A stretch of 64,000 nucleotides of DNA from CAZCVI01 sp964502145 (GTDB taxonomy: Bacteria; Acidobacteriota; Aminicenantia; UBA2199), in NCBI GenBank assembly GCA_964502145.1, contig CAZCVI010000001.1, positions 248,001 through 312,000 on the forward strand, written 5' to 3'. Numbering within the stretch: the stretch's first letter is position 1; each line of letters begins with the position of its first letter. Below the pieces are notes generated by a model. That model saw only the letters and a program-made list of their open reading frames with translations, was not told the origin of the DNA and did no database searches. Positions 34,637-44,110 of this stretch are shown here, one piece after another. A program made the position numbers and the translations under genes.

Positions 34637-34736
34637 CCTATTAATTCGTGCCAAGTGGCAAAATTCGTGGGCCAGTCTTTTTCATAAGTCCTTTTTAATC
34701 TGTATAATCATTTTAATCTGTGTAATCTGTGGTCAA
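34637..34736. repeat. Family C and family D half-elements
   Basis: A single C arm (AATTCGTGGGCC near 34664-34675) followed by D units AATCTGTGTAATCTGTGG (about 34716-34736). The same C-then-D order recurs at 63751-63828. The rest of 33972-34330 and 34541-34636 holds nothing recognised. Confidence 0.65.
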
Positions 34737-34767
34737 AATAATAATTCCCATGACACTGGAAAACGTC

Positions 34768-34796
34768 TTGACTTTTGATTCGTTTTTATTTATAGT
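34768..34796 (+). promoter_or_regulatory. Promoter of pepD
   Basis: TTGACT (34768-34773), 17-bp spacer, TATAGT (34791-34796). Confidence 0.7.
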
Positions 34797-34831
34797 AAAG
34801 GATCATATTAATCGATTAATAGGAGCGTGAA

Positions 34832-36286
34832 ATGACGAAATTTAAGCATGAGAAAACAAACGACATTATCAAATGGTTCGGAGAAATAAGCAAAATCCCC
34901 AGATGTTCCAAAAACGAGGGCGCTATCTGCGCTTGGTTGACCAACTGGGCTAAAGAACACCATTTTGTGGTCAAAACTGATAGGGTTCAAAACGTACTGA
35001 TCAAAGTTCCCGGCACTTCTGGTTACGAGAAATCCCCGGTGGTAGTTATCCAAGGTCACATGGACATGGTCTGCGAAAAAACCCCGGATTCGACCCATGA
35101 TTTCTCGAAAGACGCGATTAAATTTGTGTACGAAGGCGAATGGCTGACAGCAGACCGCACGACTCTGGGCGCAGATAACGGTATTGCTCTGGCTATGGCT
35201 ATGACCATGGCTGAATCAAAAGAAATCGCCCACCCACCACTGGAATTACTGTTCACGGTAGACGAAGAAACAGGGTTGACTGGCGCTACTGCCTTGGAAC
35301 CGGGTTTCTTGGAAGGAAAAATTCTGATCAACGTGGATTCGGAAGACGAGGGCTACTTTACTGTGGGTTGCGCGGGTGGTGTCAACACGAACCTCTCTAT
35401 TCCGGTGGTACCAGCAGCTCCGCCAGCTAACTATTCCTTGCTGAAGATCAATGCGAGCGGCATGAAAGGCGGCCACTCGGGTATTGATATTAATAAAGAA
35501 AAAGCCAACGCGCTCAAAGTTCTGGCTATCGCCCTGATTGCGATTAAAAAGAAAATGGACATCCGCATCGCCCAATTCAGCGGCGGTACGGCTCATAATG
35601 CGATCCCAAGAGACGCAGAAGCCCATATTTTCGTGCCCAAAACTGAAATGGAAACGGTCAAAAATATCCTGGCTGAAACGGAAACAACGCTAAAACAAGA
35701 ATTCAAAAACGTTGACCCAAACATCGCTCTAAATGCAACGGAAAACGCGGGCGCGTTTACTGATGCAACAACAGCGGAAAGCACGGCCCAGATTCTTGAT
35801 TTTATCACGGTCATTCCTCACGGCGTGGCAGCAATGTCCACGGATATCCAAGGCCTGGTGGAAACGTCCAACAACATGGCGCGGGTGATCATTGAAGAAA
35901 ACAAGGTAAAAGTGCTGACCAGTCAGAGAAGTTCGGTAGTTTCCCGGCTCCGCTCCCACACGAACCGCATTGAAGCGGTGGCACGATTGGCTGGCGGCGA
36001 AGCGTTAAGCAGCGGCGGTTACCCACCATGGCAACCGAATATGGAATCGCCACTGTTGGCCAAAAGTCTGGCTATTTACGAGAAATTGTTTAACAAAAAA
36101 CCCCATGTGGAAGTGATCCACGCTGGCTTAGAATGCGGCATTATCGGTGATAAAAACGTGGGCATGGACATGATCTCGATTGGACCTACCCTGAGATTCC
36201 CCCACTCCCCGGATGAAAAAATCCATATCGCCAGCATCGGCCAAGTCTGGGATTTTATTGTTGAATTGTTGAAAAACCTGAAATAA
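34832..36286 (+). CDS. pepD: Aminoacyl-histidine dipeptidase (M20)
   Basis: 484 residues, the normal size for PepD/carnosinase-type dipeptidases. It hydrolyses Xaa-His and other dipeptides in the cytosol with two zinc ions. Metal-site motifs: VVIQGHMDMVCEK (His, Asp), TTLGADNGIALAM (bridging Asp), VDEETGLTGA (Glu base and ligand), INVDSEDEG (Asp) and the final IHAGLECG and PHSPDEKIHI (His). A GGHSGIDI loop marks the dimerisation domain. TAGGAG precedes the ATG; single-gene unit. Confidence 0.95.
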   Translation: MTKFKHEKTNDIIKWFGEISKIPRCSKNEGAICAWLTNWAKEHHFVVKTDRVQNVLIKVPGTSGYEKSPVVVIQGHMDMVCEKTPDSTHDFSKDAIKFVYEGEWLTADRTTLGADNGIALAMAMTMAESKEIAHPPLELLFTVDEETGLTGATALEPGFLEGKILINVDSEDEGYFTVGCAGGVNTNLSIPVVPAAPPANYSLLKINASGMKGGHSGIDINKEKANALKVLAIALIAIKKKMDIRIAQFSGGTAHNAIPRDAEAHIFVPKTEMETVKNILAETETTLKQEFKNVDPNIALNATENAGAFTDATTAESTAQILDFITVIPHGVAAMSTDIQGLVETSNNMARVIIEENKVKVLTSQRSSVVSRLRSHTNRIEAVARLAGGEALSSGGYPPWQPNMESPLLAKSLAIYEKLFNKKPHVEVIHAGLECGIIGDKNVGMDMISIGPTLRFPHSPDEKIHIASIGQVWDFIVELLKNLK

Positions 36287-36311
36287 TTATTTGATCGATA
36301 ATTAAAAGTAT

Positions 36312-36390
36312 CTTTTCCGCTTTTGGTTCACGATTCATTCCCAGCGCATGCGCGAACAAGGGAAAACAACGGGAACCAAAAGCGGAAAAG
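36312..36390. repeat. 18-bp perfect inverted repeat around a 43-bp loop
   Basis: CTTTTCCGCTTTTGGTTC (36312-36329) and its exact complement (36373-36390). The loop has its own GCGCATGCGC palindrome. It lies shortly after the pepD stop and may terminate that transcript. Confidence 0.8.
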
Positions 36391-36407
36391 TGCGGGAATA
36401 AGTAAAA

Positions 36408-36540
36408 TGGGAAGTATGGGAAGTATGGGAAATAAACTCTAACTTTTTTGTCTAAGCAGCAATGGCTTATCTTTATAAATCCCATAACTCCCATTACTCG
36501 CATACTTCCCATAATTCCCATACTTCCCATAATTCCCAGT
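36408..36540. repeat. Family A hairpin repeat element, copy 3
   Basis: TGGGAAGTA units at 36408-36431 are opposed by a longer inverted array (TTCCCATAA type) at about 36479-36537. The clear outer arms of the other copies are not evident. Confidence 0.8.
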
Positions 36541-36592
36541 ACCCACTATGCCTTAAAATTCTCAACCCTGAATCCAGGGTTTCTTTTCTTGC

Positions 36593-36621
36593 TTGCAAAA
36601 TACTACCAATACTGGTAAAAT
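36593..36621 (+). promoter_or_regulatory. Leaderless promoter of the prenyl synthase operon
   Basis: TTGCAA (36593-36598), 17-bp spacer, TAAAAT (36616-36621), then seven bases to ATG at 36629. An ATG at 36620 overlaps the -10 box, so 36629 is the likelier start. Confidence 0.6.
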
Positions 36622-36628
36622 GGATGTT

Positions 36629-37576
36629 ATGAATTTAAAAGAGATACAAACGCCTGTAGATGAATTGCTTGAAGAGACCTCCGCGATCCTAACCGGAATG
36701 GTAAAAAGCAACATATCCGTGATTGATAATATCAGTGGTTTGGCCCCTGTTTCCAGGGGGAAAAAGATTCGTTCTACGCTGATGTTCTTATTGGCTGGGA
36801 TGGTGCAACCGCCATCGCAGCTCAAAGAACTGCCTAAAATTGCGGCTGCTATTGAAATGTTTCATCTCTCCAGTTTGGTCCATGACGATGTGGTGGATAA
36901 TTCTAAATACCGTCGCGGCAAAGAAACCCTGCACAATAATCTGGGGAACAATATGTCGGTGTTGTGGGGGGATTATCTTTTTATCACGGCTTTTAACGCG
37001 CTGAATGGTTTGGATAAGAAAGGCCTGATGAACATTATCTTGGAAGCAGCGCACCAGATGGTGGAAGGCCAAATCATCGAACTGGCCAATACATTCAATT
37101 TTAAAATTGCTGAAGGGGTTTACTACGAAATTATCAATAAAAAAACCTCGTCCCTGTTTTCGGCGGTGACCCAGATCGTGGCAGACCTCAATGATGAATC
37201 AACGCAGAACCGAGAACTGTTCAAACAGTTCGGCCTGGATTTTGGGACAATCTTCCAGATCAGCGATGATATGCTGGATATTTTCTCGGATACATCGGGC
37301 AAAGACAGGTTCAGCGACCTGAAGGAAGGAAAAATCACGCTCCCTTTTTTCATGCTGCAAAAAGGCTGCCAAAAAGACATTGAAACACATTACTCGGAAA
37401 AAGACCCGGCTAAATTACTGGCTCTCTTCGAGGAATGCCACACGAAAGAATTGTGCATGGAAGTGATCCACCGCTTTTATCAAAACGCGATGACTTTTAT
37501 TAACCGTTTCCCGAAATCACTCTACCAACACGCAATGATTCAATTACTGGATTTTATAAAATACCGTGACTACTGA
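36629..37576 (+). CDS. Polyprenyl diphosphate synthase
   Basis: 315 residues, trans-isoprenyl diphosphate synthase. It has the first Asp-rich motif LVHDDVVDNSKYRRGK (DDxxD) and the second QISDDMLDIF, plus GKKIRS near the N-terminus for the diphosphate. It elongates allylic diphosphates with IPP to make a long-chain prenyl tail (quinone side chain or similar); chain length is not readable by eye. It overlaps the CYTH gene by 11 bases. The isomerase Idi at 50163 belongs to the same pathway. Confidence 0.92.
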   Translation: MNLKEIQTPVDELLEETSAILTGMVKSNISVIDNISGLAPVSRGKKIRSTLMFLLAGMVQPPSQLKELPKIAAAIEMFHLSSLVHDDVVDNSKYRRGKETLHNNLGNNMSVLWGDYLFITAFNALNGLDKKGLMNIILEAAHQMVEGQIIELANTFNFKIAEGVYYEIINKKTSSLFSAVTQIVADLNDESTQNRELFKQFGLDFGTIFQISDDMLDIFSDTSGKDRFSDLKEGKITLPFFMLQKGCQKDIETHYSEKDPAKLLALFEECHTKELCMEVIHRFYQNAMTFINRFPKSLYQHAMIQLLDFIKYRDY

Positions 37577-38183
37577 TACAACGCACCCAAAAACCAATCA
37601 CCACGCGCCAACAAGTAAAGAAAAAAATCTAGAAATCGAAATAAAACTGCACGTGCAGGAAAAAGATATTCCCAATCTCCGACAAAAGATTTTAGACCTA
37701 GGGTTCACGCTCTGGGATAAGGATTCCTTTGAAAACAATATTGTCTTTGATACGAAAAACCAGGAACTGAAAAATAAACACATGTTGCTACGGCTGCGCC
37801 AAAAAAACAGCCTGAACATCATCACGTTAAAACGCCCGGTAGAAGCCACGCTGGATTCACTCCAATTCAAAATAAGGGAAGAAATCGAAATGGCAGTTTC
37901 AGACTTCGACACTGCCCAAACGATTATCACGGCGCTGGGCTACGAGATATTCTTCATCTATGAAAAATACCGGGAAGTATTTGCGAAAGACACGGGAAAC
38001 GGCATTATTAAAATAATGGTGGACCGCACACCTATGGGTTACTTTCTGGAAATCGAGGGCACGTGCCAGCACATAAATGAAGTGGCGGGTCAATTGGGGT
38101 TTACAACAGCAGATTATATTACGGCCAATTATCTGACGTTGTTCCGGGAACATCACCCGACTGGTTTTATGTTATTCTCATGA
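37566..38183 (+). CDS. CYTH domain protein (class IV adenylate cyclase-like)
   Basis: 205 residues. The hallmark ExExK is EIEIKL near residue 23; then LRLRQKN, ITLKRPV, REEIEM, YEKYREVF and FLEIEG strands line the CYTH tunnel that binds triphosphates. CyaB-type cyclases and thiamine triphosphatases share this fold; the exact reaction is undecided. It starts with GTG inside the prenyl synthase end and overlaps the next gene by 4 bases, so all three are coupled. Confidence 0.82.
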   Translation: MTTDTTHPKTNHHAPTSKEKNLEIEIKLHVQEKDIPNLRQKILDLGFTLWDKDSFENNIVFDTKNQELKNKHMLLRLRQKNSLNIITLKRPVEATLDSLQFKIREEIEMAVSDFDTAQTIITALGYEIFFIYEKYREVFAKDTGNGIIKIMVDRTPMGYFLEIEGTCQHINEVAGQLGFTTADYITANYLTLFREHHPTGFMLFS

Positions 38184-39067
38184 ACACGTTTTTTTTTCTC
38201 CTGGCTGGTGGCTATGGGAAACGCACGGAACCGCTCTCTTTTTACAAGCCAAAACCAGCGTTTCCGTTAGATGGCACGCCGTTGTTGCAAATCATGTTGA
38301 ACCAATTGGCCTGTTTAGGTTTGCACCAGGGGTTTATTAATCTGCATCATCTACCAGACATCATTCGCCACATCGCGGATTCCCACGAAACAAATGGACC
38401 CAAAGAAATTGTCTACCTGCAAGAAGAAATATTGTCTGGCAGTGGTATCCTCCAAAGTGCATATAATAGAATGGCAGCAGATGACCTGCTGCTGGTTATT
38501 AACGGTGATATTTTTCTGGAACTGCCTTTCCAGAACATGCGCGACAAACTTCTCCAAGACAAGGCGGACGGTTTACTCTTGGTTCGACCCTTTCCTACAG
38601 GAAATTCTTCTTACCGACCACTCCAACTGGACAAAGATCGCTTTTTAACCCGCACGGATAAAGGTGATTTCATGTACACGGGCACAGCACTGTTTACCAA
38701 AAAGGTCATTTTGCAGATCAATCAAATCAACTTTTTCGATACCTTAGAAGCGAGTTCATTTAATATAAAAGTTCTGCCCTACACCGGTATTTGGCTTGAT
38801 ATCGGTGATATCTCCTCTTATCAAGCAGCGAATTTTGCCTACCAACACTACCGCCAACAAACAAATCCAGTCACCACTTCCCTGACTAACAGTTTATCTC
38901 TTGGCGTTACGATATCGGCAGACTCGCACGTCACCCATTCGATCATCTGGGAAAACACAATTATTCAAAACCATTCTCACCTGCACAACTGTATTGTCAC
39001 GAATAACCTTAACCTGGATGCAACGGATGGCGTGAACGAAATCATCACCGAGAACAGGTACATTTGA
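38180..39067 (+). CDS. NDP-sugar nucleotidyltransferase
   Basis: 295 residues. The N-terminal FLLAGGYGKRTEPLSFYKPK is the nucleotide-binding signature (G-G-x-G-x-R-x-x-P-L-x-x-x-x-P-K), with LLLVINGDIFLE supplying the metal Asp and YTGIWLDIGDISSY the sugar site. The C-terminus has the start of a left-handed helix (NSLSLGVTISADSHVTHSIIW). The product may be a GDP-mannose or UDP/dTDP-sugar; not decided. Third gene of the prenyl synthase operon. Confidence 0.87.
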   Translation: MNTFFFLLAGGYGKRTEPLSFYKPKPAFPLDGTPLLQIMLNQLACLGLHQGFINLHHLPDIIRHIADSHETNGPKEIVYLQEEILSGSGILQSAYNRMAADDLLLVINGDIFLELPFQNMRDKLLQDKADGLLLVRPFPTGNSSYRPLQLDKDRFLTRTDKGDFMYTGTALFTKKVILQINQINFFDTLEASSFNIKVLPYTGIWLDIGDISSYQAANFAYQHYRQQTNPVTTSLTNSLSLGVTISADSHVTHSIIWENTIIQNHSHLHNCIVTNNLNLDATDGVNEIITENRYI

Positions 39068-39069
39068 TC

Positions 39070-39098
39070 TTGAATAACCTTTCCCATTCGTGTATAAT
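39070..39098 (+). promoter_or_regulatory. Promoter of the WGR-ligase gene
   Basis: TTGAAT (39070-39075), 17-bp spacer, TATAAT (39093-39098). Confidence 0.7.
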
Positions 39099-39192
39099 TT
39101 CACAGGACATAACATGGAAAACGTGACTGACTGTCCCGCTAGTCTCATTTTTTGTAATATTGGGAAATAGTGGCACATTAGGAGGTATATGA

Positions 39193-40272
39193 ATGAATAC
39201 GTCAATGAATAATATGGAAGAATCTGTAACCTTGTATTTTCATGAGGGTAAATCCGATAAGGTGTATCAAGCCTCTCTTCAAGAAGTTGAAGGCGGCTAT
39301 ACAGTCAATTTTGCTTTTGGCAGACGGGGGACGACATTAAAAACAGATACAAAAACGAAAGAACCGCTGGACTATGACAAGGCCAAAAAAGTGTATGATA
39401 GTTTGATAAAAAGCAAGATGGCCAAAGGATATACCCCGGGTGATGCGGGCACGCCTTACATTCATACAGATAAGGAATCCCTATATACAGGCATTCACTG
39501 TCAACTGCTAAATGAAATCCAACTCGCCAAGGCAAAGGAATTTATTGCCGATGATGAATACGTTGCCCAGGAAAAACACGATGGCAAACGCCTTCTTTTA
39601 TCCAAGGGGGAAACGGAAGTGACAGCCATTAATAAAAAGGCGCTTTCCTGTGGCGCACCGGAACCGGTAATCGAGAGCGCCAAACTGATGCCTGAACACA
39701 CTATTATTGACGGGGAAACAGTCAATGAAATGGTATTTGCCTTTGATTTGTTAACGTATCAGGGGGTAGATACGCGGAATTTACCCTATCAGCAACGATT
39801 GTTACAACTGGAGAATATCACTTTTGGAAATAGTATCCAAGTCGTTACCACGGCCCGTTCCATGGCAGAGAAACAACAATTATTTGCGCAGTTGGAATCG
39901 AACGGTGGCGAAGGAATCGTGTTCAAGAAACGTTCTGCCCCCTATATACCCGGTGCTCCTGCTAGCGGTGGGGACCAATTCAAATACAAGTTTTATAAGA
40001 CTGCATCAGTAATCGTGTCCAAACTTAACGATAAACGCAGTGTCGCCATGGAAATACTCGACAATGAACAAAAAGTGTTTGTTGGAAATGTGACGATTCC
40101 CCCAAACCAAGCGATTCCCCCTGTAGGCGCGGTCATTGAGGTACGTTATTTATATGCCTATGAAGGCGGAAGTTTATACCAACCGAATTACAAGGGAGTA
40201 CGTGATGATGTGGATACAAACGAATGCCAGATGAACCAGCTTATCTATAAAAAGGAACAAAAATCGGAATAG
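39193..40272 (+). CDS. ATP-dependent polynucleotide ligase with WGR domain
   Basis: 359 residues. Residues 10-85 form a WGR-like domain (VTLYFHEGKSDKVYQASLQE, FAFGRRGTTLKT), known from PARPs and DNA-end-binding proteins. The ligase core has the nucleophile in QEKHDGKRLLL (KxDG), IIDGETV (motif III), FAFDLLTYQG (IIIa), GGEGIVFKKR (IV) and FKYKFYKTA (V), followed by an OB-like domain. It probably seals DNA nicks or breaks with WGR reading the end. AGGAGG precedes the ATG. No Ku gene is near. Confidence 0.87.
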   Translation: MNTSMNNMEESVTLYFHEGKSDKVYQASLQEVEGGYTVNFAFGRRGTTLKTDTKTKEPLDYDKAKKVYDSLIKSKMAKGYTPGDAGTPYIHTDKESLYTGIHCQLLNEIQLAKAKEFIADDEYVAQEKHDGKRLLLSKGETEVTAINKKALSCGAPEPVIESAKLMPEHTIIDGETVNEMVFAFDLLTYQGVDTRNLPYQQRLLQLENITFGNSIQVVTTARSMAEKQQLFAQLESNGGEGIVFKKRSAPYIPGAPASGGDQFKYKFYKTASVIVSKLNDKRSVAMEILDNEQKVFVGNVTIPPNQAIPPVGAVIEVRYLYAYEGGSLYQPNYKGVRDDVDTNECQMNQLIYKKEQKSE

Positions 40273-40284
40273 GAACTGCTAAAA

Positions 40285-40345
40285 AAAGATGGAACACAGA
40301 TTACGCAGATTAAAAGGATTATACAGATTAAAAAAGGACTTAGGA
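40285..40345. repeat. Family D repeat, inverted orientation
   Basis: ACACAGATTACGCAGATTAA and ATACAGATTAAAAAAGG units, the reverse of the AATCTGTGT array. It fills the spacer before the inositol phosphatase gene. Confidence 0.7.
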
Positions 40346-40362
40346 AAAAGGAGTACCCCATT

Positions 40363-41193
40363 ATGATGGACGAAAATATTCTAAAATATGCCCGGTTTGC
40401 TGCACTGGAGGCAGGAGCATATCTGCTTGCGGCACATCGTGCCCAGATTTATGGACACCGGAATGATCTGAATCAAAACATCGAAAATAAGCCACGTATG
40501 ACGGTGGAATATAAAGGCGCAATCGACTTGGTCACGGCATTTGATCGGGGTAGTCAAGAAATTATTTGCAAAATCATCAATGAACAATTCCCAGACCACT
40601 CCATTCTGGGTGAAGAAGACCTGGACATAAACCGCAATAAAGAACAGTTGTGGCTGATCGATCCGATTGACGGCACGACCAACTTTGCCCATGCACTGCC
40701 CATGTTTTGTGTGAGTATTGCTTTTTTCGAGGCAGGTTTACCCCACACTGGCGTTGTTTACCTGCCCGTGTTGGATGAGATATTTTATGCAGTTCGTGGT
40801 GGAGGTGCTTTTTTGAATAAGTGCCCCATCCATGTTTCCCAGGAACAAGAGCTTGATCACTCTTTGTTAGCCAGCGGGTTCCCTTACAATCGACGTGACA
40901 ACATTGATAAATATATTGCTCCTTTCAAGCAGTTTAAGATGAAAGCCCGTGGTGTACGGCGTATGGGTTCTGCCGCTATTGATCTGGTGTATACCGCTTC
41001 CGGTCGGTATGATGGTTACTGGGAATACAATCTTCATCCCTGGGATACAGCCGCAGGATGTCTCATCTTGCAAGAAGCAGGCGGCACCATCACCGATTTC
41101 AAAGGGAATCCGTTTAATCCATTTATGAAAGAGTGTCTGGCTTCGAATGGCCATATTCATGCGACCATGTTAGAGATTATTCAAGCGCGTTAA
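40363..41193 (+). CDS. Inositol monophosphatase family protein
   Basis: 276 residues, Mg2+-dependent, Li+-sensitive phosphatase family (SuhB/IMPase/CysQ). Motifs: GEED (metal Glu), LIDPIDGTTNFAHALP (metal Asp pair) and WDTAAGCLILQEAGG (metal Asp). Substrate is likely inositol-1-phosphate or a related sugar phosphate. AAAGGAG precedes the ATG. The first two codons are both ATG. Confidence 0.93.
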   Translation: MMDENILKYARFAALEAGAYLLAAHRAQIYGHRNDLNQNIENKPRMTVEYKGAIDLVTAFDRGSQEIICKIINEQFPDHSILGEEDLDINRNKEQLWLIDPIDGTTNFAHALPMFCVSIAFFEAGLPHTGVVYLPVLDEIFYAVRGGGAFLNKCPIHVSQEQELDHSLLASGFPYNRRDNIDKYIAPFKQFKMKARGVRRMGSAAIDLVYTASGRYDGYWEYNLHPWDTAAGCLILQEAGGTITDFKGNPFNPFMKECLASNGHIHATMLEIIQAR

Positions 41194-41199
41194 CCCTTT

Positions 41200-41250
41200 G
41201 CCTCCGGCGGCCAAGAACCCTTTCGAGAAAGGGTTCCTGGACCTCCTAAA
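41200..41250. repeat. Family E hairpin element, copy 2
   Basis: GCCTCCGGCGGCCAAGAACC, the perfect hairpin GAACCCTTTC/GAAAGGGTTC, then CTGGACCTCC. It sits in the convergent spacer between the phosphatase and the MFS gene. Confidence 0.8.
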
Positions 41251-41335
41251 GCTTTTACTATTTAAGGGACTCAACCGTTTGTTACAAACAGGGCAGTCTT
41301 ACAATGGTGACCTAGGAGAAGGGGACGCAGTCCCC

Positions 41336-42526
41336 TTAATCGATTAAGTGTTCTTCTTGGATTCTGGAGACCAAGGAATACAGTATCGCTATACTTCCTA
41401 AAATCAAGAGCGTGTAATACATGGACCACTGCGACAACAACCCGGCACTAATATTACCCACCACAATTGCCAACGTGCGCAACATGGACGTGGTAGAAAG
41501 AATAGTGGCCCGCTTGTCGGAGGGAATATACTTGTTCATGTAACTGGAAAACAAAGGCAAACGCGAAAGCCCAAACCCAGCACTACACACAATACCTATA
41601 ATCACCAACGGCACAACACGGGTCAACCCCAACAAAATAAAACATCCCCCAGTCAACATCGCACCCATGGTCAACACACGCTTCTTAGAACCCAACCACT
41701 TCTCCAAACGAATATAATTTTGAATCAACAAGATTTGCGCCAAACTCATCCCCGCATGCACGAAACCAAAATATACAATATCTACCCCCACATTCTTGAG
41801 CAACGCCTGATAAAACCAAATCATAATCCATGCTATAGCAAATACAGTCACCATATCCAATGTCAATATTTTTAAGATTTTATTATGCCGAAAAAACCGA
41901 AACCCATCCACCAATATCTTCTTATACGCACGGAACGTAAGCGCATGTTTTTCCTCGTGCAACTCCGGCTCCTTGAGCGTCATGGTCAGCAGACAGGTAA
42001 TACCCAGCGGAATAGTTTGCAACACCATGGGCATACGCACATCCAACGCTTTGGCAATAAAACTTCCAACCACCGCCCCAATCACAATACCCAGCAATTT
42101 AAAAGATTCCATATGGGAAAACACTTTTTTAGAGGTTTCCGTTTCCCCTATTTCGATCAGTGTGTCGTACACCAATGCTTCATCCGCCCCGGAGATCAGC
42201 GTGTAGGAAAGTGCGTAAATCACTTCCGCCACCAGGAAGATAAGATAGCTGGGATAACTGACATAAACAATAGTGCCGAGAACCGCCATAGCCATGCCCA
42301 TAACCATGGAGATTTTGCGCCCTAAAAAATCCGCCACCGTGCCAGTAGGCACCTCCAATAAAAAGTTCCAGAACATGAACCACGCATTCAAAAAAAGAAT
42401 CTGGGAAAAGGTGATGCGCCCCCACTCGATAAAAAAAGGCACCAACACGGCGGAAATGAAAAACATATTAAACACCAAGCGGATGAGGTACATCTTCTGG
42501 ATATTGGATTTATATGAGCCCTTCAT
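41336..42526 (-). CDS. MFS transporter
   Basis: 396 residues with about 12 membrane helices. The cytoplasmic loop motif after helix 2 reads GTVADFLGRKISMVMG (D-x-x-G-R-K), the major facilitator signature. It resembles drug/metabolite exporters of the tetracycline/quinolone type, but the substrate is not predictable. Single gene, convergent with the phosphatase gene and divergent from the SSS symporter gene. Confidence 0.88.
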   Translation of the reverse strand: MKGSYKSNIQKMYLIRLVFNMFFISAVLVPFFIEWGRITFSQILFLNAWFMFWNFLLEVPTGTVADFLGRKISMVMGMAMAVLGTIVYVSYPSYLIFLVAEVIYALSYTLISGADEALVYDTLIEIGETETSKKVFSHMESFKLLGIVIGAVVGSFIAKALDVRMPMVLQTIPLGITCLLTMTLKEPELHEEKHALTFRAYKKILVDGFRFFRHNKILKILTLDMVTVFAIAWIMIWFYQALLKNVGVDIVYFGFVHAGMSLAQILLIQNYIRLEKWLGSKKRVLTMGAMLTGGCFILLGLTRVVPLVIIGIVCSAGFGLSRLPLFSSYMNKYIPSDKRATILSTTSMLRTLAIVVGNISAGLLSQWSMYYTLLILGSIAILYSLVSRIQEEHLID

Positions 42527-42679
42527 TGTTTCTCACTCATTAATATTCTCTTCACTGATATTCTCTGCACTGAAATATTCCATGCCTTATTTTTAATTTT
42601 TAATTATACCACTATTCGCAATAATGATCCAACCTAAATCCACTGTCGAATTTTTGCAAACAAGAAAAATCTTGCCCCG

Positions 42680-42708
42680 TTTACCTTTTGGTTATTTTCG
42701 GGTACAAT
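42680..42708 (+). promoter_or_regulatory. Leaderless promoter of the SSS symporter gene
   Basis: TTTACC (42680-42685), 17-bp spacer, TACAAT (42703-42708), then six bases AGAGGT and ATG at 42715. Confidence 0.5.
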
Positions 42709-42714
42709 AGAGGT

Positions 42715-44079
42715 ATGAATTATATAATCGGTTTAATCATCTACGTGTTTGTGTTGTTGGTCATTGGTTTTGTATTATCCAAAAGGAACCCGGATTTTGA
42801 TTCCTATTTCTTTGGGCAACGGAAATTGGGCAGTTTTTTGATCTTCTTTACCGTGACCGCTTCCTGGTTTGGCGCCGCGTCCACTATTGCCACCGTTAAT
42901 GCGGCTTACAAAATAGGGTATAATGCCATCTGGATGCTGGGGATTCCCACCATTTTCACCATCATTGTATTTGTCTTGATTAATAAGAAGGTCCGGGAAA
43001 CCCATTTCATTTCGCTACCAGTGCTGCTGGAAAAATATTACGGTAAACCTGTGGCCGCGTTCGCCAGTTTTTTAATCTTCTTTTATATGGTCGTATTGGC
43101 CGCGTCGCAATTGGTGGCGTGGGGAACATTCATCAGCCATTTTACCGGGCAGAGTTATGCTATCACCGTGATTACTGGAGCGTTAGTCATTATTATTTAC
43201 TCTTATTTGGGTGGGTATCTTTCCGTGGTGATCACCGATGCCGTGCAGTTTTCGTTGATTGTGGCCGCATTGGTATATTTGATGGTATTCTTTAAAGACA
43301 GCACCCCTTTAATGCTGTCCACCGATTACGATTTATTCGCCAACAGTCATTATAATATATTAATGACCCTTTCCTTTACTTTAGCCTGGTTGATTTCCCC
43401 GATAATTTGGCAGCGGATTGGTTCCGCCAAGTCTTCCCGTTCGTCAAAATGGGGACTCATCATGTCTATCGTTGCTTTTTCGATATTATATTATATGGTC
43501 ATCCAAGTAGGTATTCAAATGAGAAGTTACCCCCAAACTGCTACCGCTGGTGGGGACTTATTAGGTGCCTTGATTAAAAACTGGTTACCTATGGGAGGTA
43601 GCGTGTTGGTTTTTCTCGGTATTGCTGCTGCCATCATGTCTACCGCCGATACCGCCCTCAATGTAGGTGCATTAACGCTGGTCAAAGATGTGTTCCAAGT
43701 AAAAAAGAAAACCAGGGCCGTGTTCTGGGCCAAAATTGCCACTGCGGTATGCGGAGGATTGGCAATACTGATTGCCCTGAAATTTAATTCCATCATTAAA
43801 ACATTGGGTCTGGCTTCAGAAATAATGGCGGAAGGACTTTTTATTCCCGGTATGGTCATGCTTTTTTTCAAACAGAAACGTCCGTTGGCCGCGTTATTTA
43901 GTTTGATCTTGGGTGGTGGGTTTTCCTTGTTAGTATTTATCAATGCCTATGGTTTGAGTTTGCCATTGCCGCAATGGCCCTATTCTTTGCCTTTGGGTTT
44001 AGGACTGTCGTTGTTTGGGTTTGTGGTCGGTTATTTGATTGATGGCAGGAAAAGAAAAGGAAGAGAAAAGATGAATTGA
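42715..44079 (+). CDS. Sodium:solute symporter (SSS family)
   Basis: 454 residues, about 12-13 membrane helices. SSS features are visible: the DSYFFGQRKLGSF start, FTVTASWFGAASTIATVNAA (helix 1 unwound Na+/substrate site), YSYLGGYLSVVITDAVQFSL (helix 4-5) and AAAIMSTADTALNVGALTLVKDVF (helix 8 Na+ site). Substrate unknown. I start at 42715; the nine-codon longer version would begin upstream of the -10 box. It is followed 31 bases later by the ATPase/DUF4276 pair, which has its own ribosome sites. Confidence 0.92.
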   Translation: MNYIIGLIIYVFVLLVIGFVLSKRNPDFDSYFFGQRKLGSFLIFFTVTASWFGAASTIATVNAAYKIGYNAIWMLGIPTIFTIIVFVLINKKVRETHFISLPVLLEKYYGKPVAAFASFLIFFYMVVLAASQLVAWGTFISHFTGQSYAITVITGALVIIIYSYLGGYLSVVITDAVQFSLIVAALVYLMVFFKDSTPLMLSTDYDLFANSHYNILMTLSFTLAWLISPIIWQRIGSAKSSRSSKWGLIMSIVAFSILYYMVIQVGIQMRSYPQTATAGGDLLGALIKNWLPMGGSVLVFLGIAAAIMSTADTALNVGALTLVKDVFQVKKKTRAVFWAKIATAVCGGLAILIALKFNSIIKTLGLASEIMAEGLFIPGMVMLFFKQKRPLAALFSLILGGGFSLLVFINAYGLSLPLPQWPYSLPLGLGLSLFGFVVGYLIDGRKRKGREKMN

Positions 44080-44110
44080 GTAACAGTATTTTGTAATTGG
44101 AGTTGGCACA

